NCBI GenBank assembly: GCA_900169235.1
Contig: FWCC01000371.1
Coordinates: 52,403 to 116,402, forward strand
From: Zarea fungicola
Lineage: Eukaryota; Ascomycota; Sordariomycetes; Hypocreales; Cordycipitaceae
DNA length: 64,000 bases
Direction: 5' to 3'
Under the pieces are notes generated by a model. It worked only from the letters and a program-made list of their open reading frames with translations, was not told the origin of the DNA and made no database searches. Numbering within the stretch: position 1 is the first letter of the stretch; each line of letters opens with the position of its first letter. Of the stretch, positions 19,721-32,100 are shown piece after piece. Both the position numbers and the translations under genes were made by a program.

Positions 19721-21537
19721 ATGTCTAGTAAAATGAAAACGGCTGTGGGGAGCGTAGTTGGCGCAATTCGGTAATCGGCATCTTTAAAAAAGTAAGCATG
19801 GGCAAGATCCGCTGACCTCTTTTAAGCTCAACGGCTACTCTTACACAACACCGAGTATTGGTTGCCAGTACCTCGGACATCCGACCAAGAGCGAAATGGT
19901 ATTCTACCGTTCTAGAACCCAATGCTCGAGGCTTTGTGCTGCGAGGCTCAGAGTCTGGAAAGCAAATAAATACACTCCTGTGAGCAGTTACTCTGACGAG
20001 CAGACAATGCTGAGCTAATTCATTTCTAGTTCCAAGTTCTGGTTACGGTGAGTGCACCAACGACGGCCTCTTTACATGATCAATACTAACATGTAAAAGT
20101 GACAATTGCCGCTGCCAGTCATGTGTCAACCAGGATACAATGCAGAGAAATTTTGACACTTTTCGGGTGAGTTTCTCTGCTGCAAGTTTGCAACCCTCCA
20201 GCAGCCGAGGAAGCGCCACTCACATGTCTAGATCCCCCAAGAAATTGAGCCCACCGAGATCAAGTCAAAGAACGACGGTGTAGACATAACATGTAAGCTG
20301 TCTGAAAACCTCTGGCCGGACAATTCTAATAGTGTAAAGGGAACGACTCGCATAAAAGCTACTACCCGTGGTCTTGGTTTTACGAGACCCTGACCGCCAC
20401 CAGCAACAGTCGTCCAGTGGCTCAAGAGTGAGAGTCCCATCAACGTTGCCAGCGACAGGGTCTAAATAGTCGTCAAGTGCTAACTCATTTTAGTAATAAG
20501 GTGCTCTGGGGTGCTGACATTGCAAGCAATCCTCCGGAAATATCTTTTAATGACGTTGTAGGCGCCAAAGAGTTGACAGGTCTTGCCGATCTGACAAACA
20601 AGATTGTAAGTGTGGTGGTAGTGTTGAATGGGCAGGCCAGCTGACTCTCGACAGCGAACGCATGGTCTCTGCTTCGTCACAGACACGCCTGCCACACCGG
20701 AGGCTTCTGAAAAGCTGCTGGAAACGATTGGCCCCATTCGAAACACCCATTACGGCGGCTTTTACGATTTCGTCCCGGATCTCGCTCTGGCCGACACGGC
20801 GTACACAAACCTCGCGCTCGCAGCCCACACTGACACGACATACTTTACCGAGCCGGCTGGCCTGCAGGCCTTCCATCTGCTGTCGCATACGCCGCCTCCG
20901 AATCAACGGCCCGAGGACGCCCTGGGTGGCCAGTCACTGCTTGTCGACGGATTCCGGGCGGCGTCGGTGCTGAAGCAGGAGTCGCCGGAGGACTATGAGA
21001 CGCTGCGGACCGTCAAGGTGCCATGGCACGCGAGCGGCAACCAGGGCGTGGCCATTGCGCCGGATCGTGCATATCCAGTGATTGAGGGCGAGTCGTCGCT
21101 GCGCAGAATCCGCTGGAACAACGATGACAGAGGCGTCATCCCCCTCGACACTGATGTTGATGCGTGGTACAAGGCAGCACGGAAATGGAACGAGATTCTG
21201 ACGCATAAGGACAGTGAATATTGGTTTCAGCTCACACCCGGACGAATGCTGAGTAAGTTTCTGACACGTTACTATAAAAAACACTGCAAAAAAAAAATGG
21301 AGATGCTGATGTTTGGCAGTTTTCGACAATTGGAGAGTTTTGCATGGACGCAGCGCGTTCGAGGGCCTGCGACGCATCTGCGGCGGCTACAGTGAGTACC
21401 GAGTATTAGCATATCCGTCCATTGTGCATTTTACACTGACTTCATCTCCAGTCAACCGGGACGATTTCGTGTCGCGCTGGAAAACAAGCAACTTTGAGAG
21501 AAACGAGGTCATCTCGCACAATATGCAGATCCGATAG
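19721..21537 (+). CDS. Trimethyllysine dioxygenase (carnitine biosynthesis), 10 exons
   Basis: Exons are 19721-19770, 19827-19979, 20030-20047 (18 nt), 20100-20166, 20232-20292, 20340-20427, 20494-20605, 20655-21252, 21320-21391 and 21452-21537. All phases agree, for 434 aa. The enzyme is a 2-oxoglutarate/Fe(II) oxygenase that hydroxylates N6-trimethyllysine, the first step to carnitine, normally in mitochondria. The first two exons encode a basic, Ser/Thr-rich presequence. Then come FWLRDNCRC.SC (N-terminal zinc site), ITWNDSH..YYPWSW, THGLCFVTDTP, HYGGFYDF and the metal-binding HTDTTYF (His, Asp). The last His and Arg lie in NWRVLHGRSAF. The sixth acceptor is the AAG at 20339; the earlier TAG would give a stop. 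Carnitine is needed for acetyl and acyl shuttling during growth on fatty acids. Confidence 0.93.
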
Positions 21538-22861
21538 TGTGGTGTTGGGTGAAATTTCTTAGACGTGGGCATTGAAAACAGTACATCCTAGACCAAGTAG
21601 ATACCAGATTCGGTTAAATTTTACAAAGTAGACGGATGATACGTGTCGATGGCATGGTGATGTAGTTGTTACCTGTATATGTAATCCAGTACTCACATTG
21701 GCTGGACCGTATAGAACAAAACAGCTGATTGGCGCGGACCGAAGTGGGGGGGTGAAATCGCGTCAGGGACGATGATTTGTTTGTGGTTGTGGTTACTGGA
21801 TTAAAAGTATCGGGCTGCATACCGAACTAGATTACAAAGCTTGTGTTTTCTATGCTCCGTTCTCCTACAGGTACATGTGCATGAACCGGGTTTTGGCCGA
21901 AAAGAAGGCCCAGGCCAGGCTTACCTTGTGCCTGCGCCTTTTGACCTTGTACCTTTTTGGGCCCTTTTTGGGCCCTTTTTGGTGGGTTGAGTTTGGCCTT
22001 GAAGAGAAGCGGGGCACACGAGCTGCCTCCTTGGTGCGGGGCAGCTTGGGAGACTGGGAGACAAGGAGAGACTGACGGAGACGCGGTAGACAAGTACAGA
22101 ATTGTAGAAAAATGTGAGAAATGGTGTTGATGCCTTGGAAATGGGTTTAATTTTAATTTTAATTTTTTTTTGTCTTTTCTTAAGTAAAGAATTCTTTCAA
22201 TCTGGCTATTGGTATACTACTACCTTGCTACTGGTCGTGCCGCCTTGTCTATAGAGGGGTGTGCTTGGGCTCACTGTACTGTGCGGCCTGTACCTGATGA
22301 CCAGCGCCGTAAACCCGCCTTCTTCAGGGGGTAAGCTTCACTATAAACTCTGGCCACATGGGCAGAACAGGGAAGCTCGCCACTGCCGGCTCAACTGGTG
22401 CTGCACATCGGACCCGCCCAAGCCAACCAAAGCTTTGCCCATTCGTTCTTCGCTGCCCAGGAATCTCTCTTCCGCTCGACAAACCATCTCGCTCCCATTC
22501 TGCTTGGCCGTCTTGCTATCCACGACCAGTCCGCCCCCTGCACAATTCTGCGGCCCGTCTCGACCACTCTGCTCCGAGTCGCCACACGCTATCCTTATCC
22601 TTTAACCAAGGCACAGCGACAACGCAGAGCATGCTTTGCGCCTCACGCTAAACCCTGCCTTTCGACCCTGTCCCAGCCCCTCACCGCTCGAACAACAGCT
22701 TGCTCGACCAAGGAACTGCGGCCTTTCGATTCTGCGACTCCGCGTCTTGCGCTAGACGCTCTTCCTGTTCCATCAGGAGTCCTTATTTTTTGTCTTTTTG
22801 TCTATTTTTCTTTCCTCCACTTCTTGGGTACCTCTGACAGCCACCGCCTGTCACCACAACC
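21538..22861. other. 1.3-kb intergenic region and long calcineurin leader
   Basis: It contains a GGGCCCTTTTT tandem at about 21955-21985 and TTTTAAT microsatellite units at about 22145-22170. The final 500 bp is C/T-rich and looks like the calcineurin core promoter and 5' UTR, with CTATAAA near 22342. A 213-codon open frame through the leader is not in the calcineurin frame and was rejected. Confidence 0.5.
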
Positions 22862-24848
22862 ATGGACCCCGAACATGTCCCCACCGCCGAGGACCGTCGC
22901 AACCAGCAGGTCGACAATGCTATTCGTGCCATTCAGGAGAAGAAGCCGGTCCCCGAGATTGATTTTACAATTCATACCATGGAGGATGGCACCCAGGTCA
23001 GCACCATGGAGCGTGTTTGCAAAGGTAGGTCACTCTTGACCTGACGGCTCGTGTCTAACACGTCCTACGTCATGGGCACCCAACCGCTCAATGCTCGCTC
23101 AGTCGACAACTCGAAATCGCACGGCACTGCATGTCTATCCCATGTCGTAATACCGCGATGCTAACGAACCTCTGCCGCAGATGTTCAAGCACCCGCTACC
23201 GCCAAACCCACAGACGAGCAATTCTACTCCGACAGCACGCGCACCAAGCCAGACATCAACTTCCTCAAGCAGCACTTTTACCGCGAAGGCCGCTTGACCG
23301 AGGAGCAGGCTCTCTTCATCCTCAAGACCGGTGCCGATGTCCTGCGCGCAGAGCCCAACCTGCTCGAGATGGATGCACCCATTACCGTCTGTGGTGATGT
23401 CCACGGCCAGTATTACGATTTGATGAAGCTCTTCGAGGTCGGTGGCGATCCCGCCGAAACTCGCTATCTTTTCCTCGGCGATTACGTCGACCGTGGATAC
23501 TTTTCCATCGAATGCGTTCTCTACCTCTGGTCTCTCAAGATTCACTACCCCAATACCCTGTGGCTGCTTCGCGGCAACCACGAGTGCCGACATTTGACCG
23601 ACTACTTTACCTTTAAGCTCGAATGCAAGCACAAGTACTCAGAGGCCGTTTACGAAGCCTGTCTGGAGGCCTTTTGCTGCTTGCCGCTCGCTGCCGTTAT
23701 GAACAAGCAGTTTCTCTGTATCCATGGAGGTCTCAGCCCCGAGCTGCACACCCTGGACGACTTGCGAAGTGTACGAGATATTGTCCCCAGTCTAGTCTCG
23801 CCGTTTTACTAACCCATACTGCTTTGACTTGCAGGTTGACCGATTCAGAGAGCCCCCTACCCAGGGTCTCATGTGCGACATCCTCTGGGCCGACCCGCTC
23901 GAGGATTTTGGCCAGGAAAAGACAAGCGACTACTTCCTGCACAACCATGTGCGAGGATGCTCATACTTTTTCTCATATCCCGCTGCATGCGCATTCCTCG
24001 AGAAGAACAACCTCCTCTCCATTATCCGCGCCCACGAAGCCCAAGATGCAGGCTACCGAATGTACCGTAAGACCAAGACGACCGGTTTCCCCAGCGTCAT
24101 GACCATCTTCTCCGCGCCCAACTACCTCGACGTATATAACAACAAGGCCGCTGTCCTCAAGTACGAAAACAACGTCATGAACATTCGCCAATTCAACTGC
24201 ACGCCTCACCCTTACTGGCTGCCCAACTTTATGGACGTCTTTACCTGGTCCCTGCCATTCGTCGGCGAGAAGATTACAGACATGCTGATTGCCATTCTGA
24301 GCACCTGCTCAGAGGAGGAGCTCCGCGAAGACACACCCTCGTCGGTATCGCCGCCTGCACACTCGCCGCCCGTCACCGCCACAACACCTGACGATCCCAA
24401 CTCGATTGAATTCAAGCGCAGAGCCATCAAGAACAAGATTCTCGCTATTGGACGAATGTCGAGAGTGTTCCAAGTCCTGCGTGAGGAAGCTGAGCGTGTT
24501 ACTGAGCTCAAGACCGTGTCTGGCGGCCGCCTGCCTGCCGGTACCCTTATGCTCGGTGCAGAGGGCATCAAGAATGCCATTAGCTCCTTTGAGGATGCCC
24601 GAAAGGTCGATATACAAAACGAGCACCTGCCGCCCAGCCACGAGGAGGTTGCTAGACACCAAGAGGAGGAGAGATCGATTGCTATGAAGAATGCCGTGCA
24701 CGAGGCTGATAATGACAAGAAGCTTCAGCAGCTGTCGAGGAGACTCAGCACGTAAGTCTAACCAAGGCGGATAACTTGACTCTATTTCTTCTTTGGTTAC
24801 ATTTCTAACTATCTAAATAGGGACCGCAAGCCTCGTTCACTGTCCTAA
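22862..24848 (+). CDS. cnaA: Calcineurin A (Ser/Thr protein phosphatase 2B catalytic subunit)
   Basis: Exons are 22862-23024, 23181-23770, 23835-24751 and 24821-24848, for 565 aa. The metallophosphatase core shows GDVHGQYYD (about 126-134), GDYVDRG (154-160) and RGNHE (185-189). The calcineurin B-binding helix lies near 382-412. The calmodulin-binding basic helix ([17 protein letters not shown]) lies near 443-470, and the autoinhibitory [10 protein letters not shown] near 501-510. The enzyme is activated by Ca2+/calmodulin with its B subunit, dephosphorylates Crz1-type factors and governs ion stress, wall integrity and morphogenesis in the cytosol. The last exon encodes only nine codons plus the stop. 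A Pro/Ser/Thr linker (about 418-440) separates the CnB helix from the calmodulin site. Confidence 0.97.
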
Positions 24849-25326
24849 GTGGCACAGCGTGGGAAAGGGCGATGAGATGTTCAATACAACAGCGTTGAAT
24901 ACAAGAGATCGAAGCGGCTATACCGGGCACCTGAATACAATGTGCATATTATTATTCGACGACATTTCAAGCAGACTGGTTCTGCTGAGAGAACGCGGGA
25001 CGATTTGGCGGCGAGCAAGGAGCGGTATATATCTATCTGGGAAGGCGACAAAGAAGACAGAGGTCCCGAATTTATATAGTGCTGATGAGGATGAAACGAA
25101 ATTCCTAGACCAAAGCAGTGTTTGGAAACATTGTCTAGACGAAAAATGGCTCTTGGCAATATAGGTTAATGGGCATATAACGTGTATGAATGAGTGCCGG
25201 CTGTGCAAATCAGACAAATAAAGTCGAACCGTGTATATATTCGTGACTGATACATCCAGCTCCCAAACTAAAGAATGGTGAGGCCGCCGTATTGATTTTA
25301 AAAACTTTTGTTTTGATTGACATCTT
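24849..25326. other. convergent 3' flanks
   Basis: Shared 3' region of calcineurin A (plus) and the methyltransferase (minus). No gene seen. Confidence 0.45.
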
Positions 25327-26175
25327 TCATGATGCGGCTGTTGATTCTGACGGCTTGGTAGCGACGAGCATTTGACAGGGCAGAATGCCAAACATCATGC
25401 GCCATCCGACCATGGACACGGTCACGTCCGTCCATCCCAGCTCCTCCCTCAGCAGCGTCTCGTACGGGCCAAAATACCCATACAAGTCCACCACCACGAT
25501 CCTCCCGCCGCGTCGACACACGCGCGCCATTTCCCGCACGGCGTGCTTCCTCTCTTCCTTCTGCGACGCATTGTGAATGGCCAGACTCGACGTCACGACG
25601 GCAAACACATCATCCGCAAACGGAAACGTCTCTGTGAAGCTGGCCGTGTGGAGGACGGTGTGGTCGAGCACGCCCAGGGCCGCGGCGTTGGCGTAGGTGG
25701 CCAGGGGGCTGTTGCCCGTCTGGTCGGCCGCGTTGAAGATGTCAATTCCGTATGCGAAGGCGCAGTCGGTGGTGGTTTGAGAAGACGTGCTGCCCTGCTG
25801 TTGCTGCTGCTCGTGTTGTTGCTTTTGGTGCTGTGCGAGTTTGAGGAGCACGAGGCCGCGGCCGCACCCGACGTCTAGGACTGGATGCAGGCAAGGCAGC
25901 GCAGAGGGCGAGGAAAAGGTGTCGGCGAGGATGTCGTCCCAGACGGTGGATTTGCCGCGGAGAGTTGCGTAGAGGTAGAGCGGGGAGGCGATGGAGGACA
26001 TGAGCAGGCCGGCGAGGGAGTCGAGGCCGTAGGAAGGGGATGAGGGCGTTTCTGGTGGGTTGTCGGACTGAGATATTGTGCGAATGTGATCTTTGGGAGG
26101 AGGGTTAACATTGTAGATGGACGATGACACTGTGTTGGCGCCAGCAGTTTCACTGGCTTGGTTGGAAGTTGTCAT
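25327..26175 (-). CDS. Class I SAM-dependent methyltransferase
   Basis: This 282-aa intronless protein starts at the ATG at 26175. After a Ser/Pro-rich N-terminus and a short hydrophobic helix (LAGLLMSSIASPLYLYATLRG), motif I VLDVGCGRGLVLLKLA (about 98-113) marks the Rossmann methyltransferase fold. Motif II acid (GIDIF), the post-I region DDVFAVVTSSLAIHN and the strand GGRIVVVDLYGYF follow. A Gln-rich loop (HEQQQQQ) is inserted after motif I. The fold resembles small-molecule methyltransferases; the substrate is unknown. Its downstream neighbour on the same strand is an FAD monooxygenase, so a small tailoring pair is possible but unproven. Confidence 0.85.
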   Translation of the reverse strand: MTTSNQASETAGANTVSSSIYNVNPPPKDHIRTISQSDNPPETPSSPSYGLDSLAGLLMSSIASPLYLYATLRGKSTVWDDILADTFSSPSALPCLHPVLDVGCGRGLVLLKLAQHQKQQHEQQQQQGSTSSQTTTDCAFAYGIDIFNAADQTGNSPLATYANAAALGVLDHTVLHTASFTETFPFADDVFAVVTSSLAIHNASQKEERKHAVREMARVCRRGGRIVVVDLYGYFGPYETLLREELGWTDVTVSMVGWRMMFGILPCQMLVATKPSESTAAS

Positions 26176-26717
26176 TTCTGTAAGATTAAATGGATATTTT
26201 AGTTATAGACATGAAACCATATTAACAGAAATAAGAAAATAAGAATAAAAAAATCATTTTGGAGGGCCTCTGTCATTTAAAATGAGATGTTAAAAAGTTC
26301 ACGGGATGCCTCTCGGTCTTTTCGCTAAGATGACCCAAACTCAGCCCCCAACCAAAGCTGAAAACTAAAGTTGCCGACTTCCGTGACGTAATGTTGCTGC
26401 GCGTCTTATGGCAATTTTATTGCAGACAAGATTGCTTTTATAAAATATTCATTTAAAAATGATTGCATCTTGGAGCAATGTATAAATGTGTGAGTATTTG
26501 GATAAGAATGTTCAATACATCGACGGGCGCTGCTACTGCTGTTGGATGCCAACATGTGTTGCAGTTTAGTTATGCGCCGAACCCGTTTAACCGTTCAACT
26601 TTAAAACGGCATTTTTACCCCAGTCTTGCCTCTATATATACGGGTCCGACTTATCTTGACATGAAATTGTGAAAAACTCCCTCACAGCCCTCTATATTGT
26701 AGCGCCTGCAGCGACAA
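26176..26717. other. intergenic region
   Basis: Methyltransferase promoter and 3' flank of the FAD monooxygenase. No gene seen. Confidence 0.45.
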
Positions 26718-28160
26718 TCATACCATCGATTCATAGCACTCCTTCATGTACTTGACTGTATCGTGGCCATAACACCAGTCTCTAACCCTCTGGTCCGCAA
26801 GCCCATACGTAACACCCTGCGTAGCCAGCGTCACATCTGACGCGTCGCTGTCATCAACACCATCTGTCCTGAGCGCCTCATACAGCTTCTGCCGCACATT
26901 ACCCTCTCCTATGTGCGCCATGTTGCCAGCATGCAGACTTGCGTCCTGAATATCTTTAACGCGCTCCATTCTTGCATGTTGAAATGCCTGCAGTGCTGCT
27001 TTGAGCCTCGTGTAGTCTACCAACTCGTCATTTATTGGACACGCCATGTCTAGCACGGTCGCGAGCGACACGGCATCTTCGACAGCGAGGCTAACTCCCA
27101 TGGAGAGATAGAACGCCATTGCATGGGCCGAGTCGCCCAGAAGCGTGAAGCGGCCCGACGAGTCGATCCAATTTGGCAGTGGTGCGACGGCGTAGACTGG
27201 AAAGTTTTGGATCTTGGGAAGAGCGAGCTGGAGAAGTCTTTGTACTCTGTATATGATGTTAATAGCCTTGCATGAGAAGCCTGGCTTATCTTGAAGTTGC
27301 GTCTAGAGGCTTACCTCGGCTCAAAGTCTTGAAACAAATCCTTCACAAATGCCCTGTATTCATCCAGCGTAAACTTGGACATGTCAATGTCGTCCGGGTG
27401 CGACAGCACAATGTTGAGAAGTGTGCCGTCTTTGATCTGATACGTCATGCATGACTTGCCAGGTGCAATCCACAAATGCGAGCTGTGCGTTTCCAGGTTG
27501 GCAATGTCCGTGATGAGGGGATCAGCCTTGACCTCCGCAACTTCCACCATCATTCGGATCGCAGCCCAGCCAGTGGGTTTGCTACCCGGATCTAGATCAT
27601 GCAAAAGCAGGTTTCGTGAAAATGAGTTGATGCCTGTGGATCAGTCTTAGATTTTATCCTTCTTCTTTCCGTGTCCAGAGGACATTTGAAGGCTTACCAT
27701 CAGCACCGACGACAAGGTCAGCTGTTAAACGCGTCCCATTATGCAAGCTGACTGCCGCATTCTCAAACTCATAATTGACTACCTTACTATCCAGCTGCAG
27801 CTCGACGCCAAGATTAACGGCATGTTTGTGCAGAATTGCATGCAGCACCGCCCTGTGTACGACAATGTAGGGAGCGCCATACTGCTGCTCCATCTGGCCG
27901 GTGGGGATTGCATTGAGCACCTCACCCGATGCAAAGTCACGGACGAGCATCTCATCAGGAACTATCGAAGATGCCATTATATCCTCTTTCAGACCCCACT
28001 GATAGAGATATTTGATTGCTTGGGGCGTCATCTGCACGCCCGCGCCAAGCTCGGCAAGTGCCGGCGCAGCCTCTAGAATGATGACATGGTGCTTCGACTT
28101 GGCGAGAGCAACAGCTAGTGATAAGCCCGCTATCCCAGCACCAACAATAATGACTTTCAT
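26718..28160 (-). CDS. FAD-dependent monooxygenase (salicylate hydroxylase-like), 3 exons
   Basis: Exons are 27698-28160, 27315-27633 and 26718-27246, all in phase, for 436 aa. The N-terminal dinucleotide fold GAGIAGLSLAVAL and ILEAAP binds the ADP part of FAD. DLVVGADG (the DG motif) closes exon 1, and GRFTLLGDSAHAM (the GD motif) holds the flavin ribose. This is a class A aromatic-hydroxylase-type NAD(P)H flavoenzyme that typically hydroxylates phenolic or polyketide aromatics. Family members are usually about 400-450 aa, so it appears complete. The usual post-GD proline is replaced (AMAFYLSMG instead of MLPYMAQG), which may affect flavin contacts. The substrate is not inferable. Confidence 0.88.
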
Positions 28161-28409
28161 GATTTTAGAATTTGGAGCGATTTGCTTCTCTATTGGTCAT
28201 GTAACGTGTTGTGTTCAAATCTCCGTCTCAGGTTGCTGTGATGGGCGCTAATGGGGTTGCCCTCCAATGGCTGTTTCACGGCATCGCATTTCGTTGCATT
28301 AATAAAGGCTCCAAAAATATGACCGATTTGCGTTACATTTTTCGGAGTTTTTTCCTCTTTGACAGGACAGGCGGAGCCTTGTCGGACTAGTTCGCAATGG
28401 CCTGCTAGT

Positions 28410-28904
28410 TTACAACACCTTTTGAGCCAGCTCGAAAAGGTCAAAGAAGGCTTCCCGCTCCTTGTCAATCTTCATCAGCCCAAATCCAACAACAAGTGTC
28501 CGTCTGTCATCAGGATAGCGTAGCGAAAGGTAGCTGGCAATCTGAGCCGCGTAGAGCTGCCCAATGGTCTCCCGCTCTTCTCCACCTCCGCCTAGTAGAG
28601 TAGTTGCAGTGAGATGCGTAGCAGGGAGAAGCCCGTGGCCAGCACTAGGTAAAGTCATTTCGACGCTCCCAGCCGCCGATGGTAGGAGGGGAACCTGAAC
28701 CTGGGAGAGGAATTAGCTAAAATTTCATAACCCTTGAGAATGTTCGCCTACCCATTGAGACAGCCTCCCTTGCTGGCTGATTGTCACTAGGATGCGATCT
28801 GAGTAGTTGACAGAAGTCACCTCTGTAGCAATTCCGTTAACAACCCCGGCAGCGGTCCGGCTCTTGGCCGGGTAGCTATCTTCTTGAACTTCTAGAGTTG
28901 CCAT
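28410..28904 (-). CDS. PAC3-like proteasome assembly chaperone, 2 exons
   Basis: Exons are 28752-28904 and 28410-28700, for 147 aa, joined in phase 0 (GTAGGC donor, CCCAG acceptor). The pattern VNGIATEVTSVNYSDRILVTISQQGRL, then a hydrophobic middle and a C-terminal helix with strand TLVVGFGL, matches the small alpha/beta PAC3/PSMG3 family (PF10178). PAC3 works with PAC4 to build the 20S alpha ring in cytosol and nucleus. Assignment rests on pattern only. The gene shares a bidirectional promoter of about 257 bp with the ECM16 helicase gene. Confidence 0.65.
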
Positions 28905-29161
28905 ATCGTTTGACTGTGTTAATTTGCAACGAGTCCCGGGTAAGCTTCACCAGAAGCCTGTGGCTTGCCTCCAAGTTCACCGCCCCGCACTAGTCCCATT
29001 TGGGTTGCAGATTTCTGCGGTCACCAGTGGCAGAATCCTGCTCCACCAAAATTTCCAAGTAGTGCCGGTTCTCAATTTGCCTGCCGAATTGTACAGCCTA
29101 GACTTTTTGCGCCAGCATCTATGGAATAATTCAGTCCTATTTTGCTCGAGGTCACGTCAAA
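28905..29161. promoter_or_regulatory. bidirectional promoter, PAC3-like / ECM16
   Basis: 257 bp separate the two divergent ATGs, so both promoters must lie here or overlap the 5' ends. Confidence 0.5.
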
Positions 29162-32100
29162 ATGGTGAAATTTGTTCCTAGACAGCGCAAGCACAGAGTG
29201 CTAGCCCGTGAGCGGGCGGCAGAAAATGCCCGCCATGAGATGGACGACCCCAACCAGGAAATCATTGGTGCGGCCGAGAAGCAGGAATTGGCGGACAAAC
29301 GGGCCCGCCTCAAAGCTGAGCTCAAGGAAGAGGCCGGCAAGATGAGCTCCAAAAAGGCCAAGCGTCTTGAAAAGTACATTGACACAAAGCTGCGCAAGGA
29401 CGAGAACCGAGAGTTGTTGGCGAAACTGGCCGCCGGAAAAGTCGATACGAGCTTGTTCAAGAGCAGCAAGTCCCTCGGCCAAGGTCGCGAGACAAAAAAG
29501 CAGAGCCTTTCAAGAGCGCTTAGAGAAGCAAGGGCTGGCATTGAGGATGGAGAAGCACTTTTGGAGGAGAGGCCCGAGGTACCGGACGCCGACAATAGCG
29601 ACAGCGACGAGAGCGATGTCGCCAAGCCTGCGGCTCCCACACCGAAGAAAACGGAACAGAAGAGCGTTGAGGCAAAGGCCAGTGCTGTTCAGCCTCTGGC
29701 GCCATTAGGCTCCGGCCTGAAACGACCGCTTGATGTCGACGAAGATGGCAGACCTGTGCTTCAAAAACGCCAAAAAAGAGGTGGTGTCAAATCCAAGGTC
29801 GTTGCTCCTGTTCTACCACCTTCAGACAATGAGAGCGGCAGTGATGAGGATGAGTGGTGCGGCATCAGTGACGAGGGCGAGGGCGCCGAAAATGAAGAGG
29901 AGGAAGAGGACGATGAAGAGGATGAGGAATCAAGCGAAGACAGTGAAGACGACGACGAAGATGACGAAGAAGACGAAGAGGATGATAGCGGCGAGCAAAG
30001 AGCACAGCGATCGTCCATGTTCAAGGCCTGGGCGACCCAACAACGCAACGAAGCATTAGGGTTTGACCCAAATCACTCGACAACAAGTAATATGGTGATA
30101 CCAAAGCCCGATAGCTTTGTTCCACGCGCCCCTGAACAAGAACCACTTCCCATGGAACTGCAGCCGACAAAAAATACGGATAGAAAAGCGTTCAGTGTCA
30201 CTGTCACAAGAACACCAGAAATTCAAGAAGCTAGACTGAAACTCCCCGTCGTCTCCGAGGAGCAAAAGTTGATGGAAGCCATTCATGATAATAATATTGT
30301 TGTCATTTGTGGTGCTACCGGTTCGGGTAAAACTACACAAGTACCACAGTTTCTGTACGAAGCCGGTTACGGAGCTGCCGACTCGGAGACGCCTGGCCTG
30401 ATTGGCGTTACACAGCCGCGCCGAGTTGCCGCTGTGAGTATGTCGAAGCGTGTGGCGGAGGAGCTGGGGGATCACTCGTCGGCGGTTGCCTACCAGATTC
30501 GATTCGAGGGAAGCGTCGACAGCAAGACTGCCATCAAGTTTATGACGGATGGTATTCTGCTGCGCGAGATTGCGCAAGATATTACACTTAAAAAATACTC
30601 TGCCATCATCATTGATGAAGCACACGAGAGAAGTGTGAACACGGACATCTTGATTGGTATGCTCAGCAGAGTCATCAAATTGCGCGCTGAGCTGGCGGAA
30701 GAGGACCCCAAGCTGAAGCCACTGAAGCTCATCATCATGTCTGCCACACTTCGAATTGAAGATCTTACCATGAACCCAAATTTATTCCCCACACCACCTC
30801 CAGTACTTGAAGTGGAGGGCCGGCAGCACCCTGTTACTATGCATTTTGCTCGCAAGACACAGTTCGACTATGTCGATGAAGCCTTCCGCAAGATTAGCAG
30901 AGGACACCGAAAGCTGCCACCAGGTGGATTTCTCGTGTTTCTTACAGGCCGCAATGAGATTCTACAACTCAGTAAACTATTAAAGACTGCATTCGGCGGT
31001 CCCAAGTCTGCTGAAGGCCCCAAAGTCCGCATAGCAGCATCTGAGGCACCACTCGAGGTAGAGGACCTGGACTTTGGCGATGTGGACGACAACACGCATG
31101 ATGATTTGGACGAAATAATCTCGGATGGTGAGGATGATGACGAGGAATTTCAAATTGAAGAAGAGCAGGAGGCAGCCCCTTTGAAGGTGCAAATTCTTCC
31201 GCTTTACTCTTTGCTACCGACCAGGGAGCAGATGAAGGTGTTTGAACCAGCCCCGGAAGGCACAAGGCAAATTATCCTGGCCACCAATGTTGCTGAAACC
31301 AGTTTAACCATTCCTGGCACGAAATTTGTCTTTGATTGTGGTCGAGTCAAGGACCGCAATTATGACCGCCAGAGCGGCGTTCAGAGCTACGATATTGGTT
31401 GGATCAGTAAAGCTAGTGCTAACCAGCGCGCTGGTCGTGCTGGTCGTACAGGCCCTGGCCACTGCTACAGGCTTTACAGTTCTGCCGTTTTTGAGCGTGA
31501 CTTCCAGGAGTTTGCCGATCCCGAGTTGCTGCGCATGCCAATTGAAGGTGTCGTTTTGCAGCTCAAATCCATGAACTTGCAGAACGTGGTTAACTTTCCA
31601 TTCCCCACGCCACCAGAGCGACATAGCCTGGCCAGCGCGGAGAAGCTTTTGGAGTACTTGTCGGCGATTTCATCAAGCGGCCAGGTTACCCAGATTGGAC
31701 AGACAATGTCCATGTTCCCGCTCTCACCCCGATTTGCCCGCGTACTGCTAGTAGGACATTTGCACGACTGCTTGCCTTATACGATTGCCCTGGTGGCTGG
31801 ACTCTCCGCCGCAGAAGTATTTCTGCCCGAGTTGCAAGCTGTGCCGGCACTAGCAGCCAAGGAAGAAGGCGCCTTTCGCACAAACGCCGATGTCATTGCA
31901 GAGACACAGCAGGCCAACGCGCACCGCGTATTCAACCAAGTGCACCGCAACTTTTGTTTCCTCGACGACAAATCAGACGCCATCAAGCTCTTGCAGGTGG
32001 TGGGTGAATTTGCCCATGAGCCGACCGAGGCGTGGTGCGAGAGCCACTTTGTTCGATTCAAGGTGCTCAAGGAGATTCAGCAGCTGCGCAAGCAAATCAC

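Noticed and set aside
22398..23039. 213-codon plus-strand frame before and into calcineurin exon 1
   Set aside because: It is out of frame with calcineurin exon 1 and matches no family; it is the translated 5' leader.
29152..29640. 162-codon antisense frame inside the helicase
   Set aside because: Shadow of the coding strand; Ser/Leu-rich with no domain.
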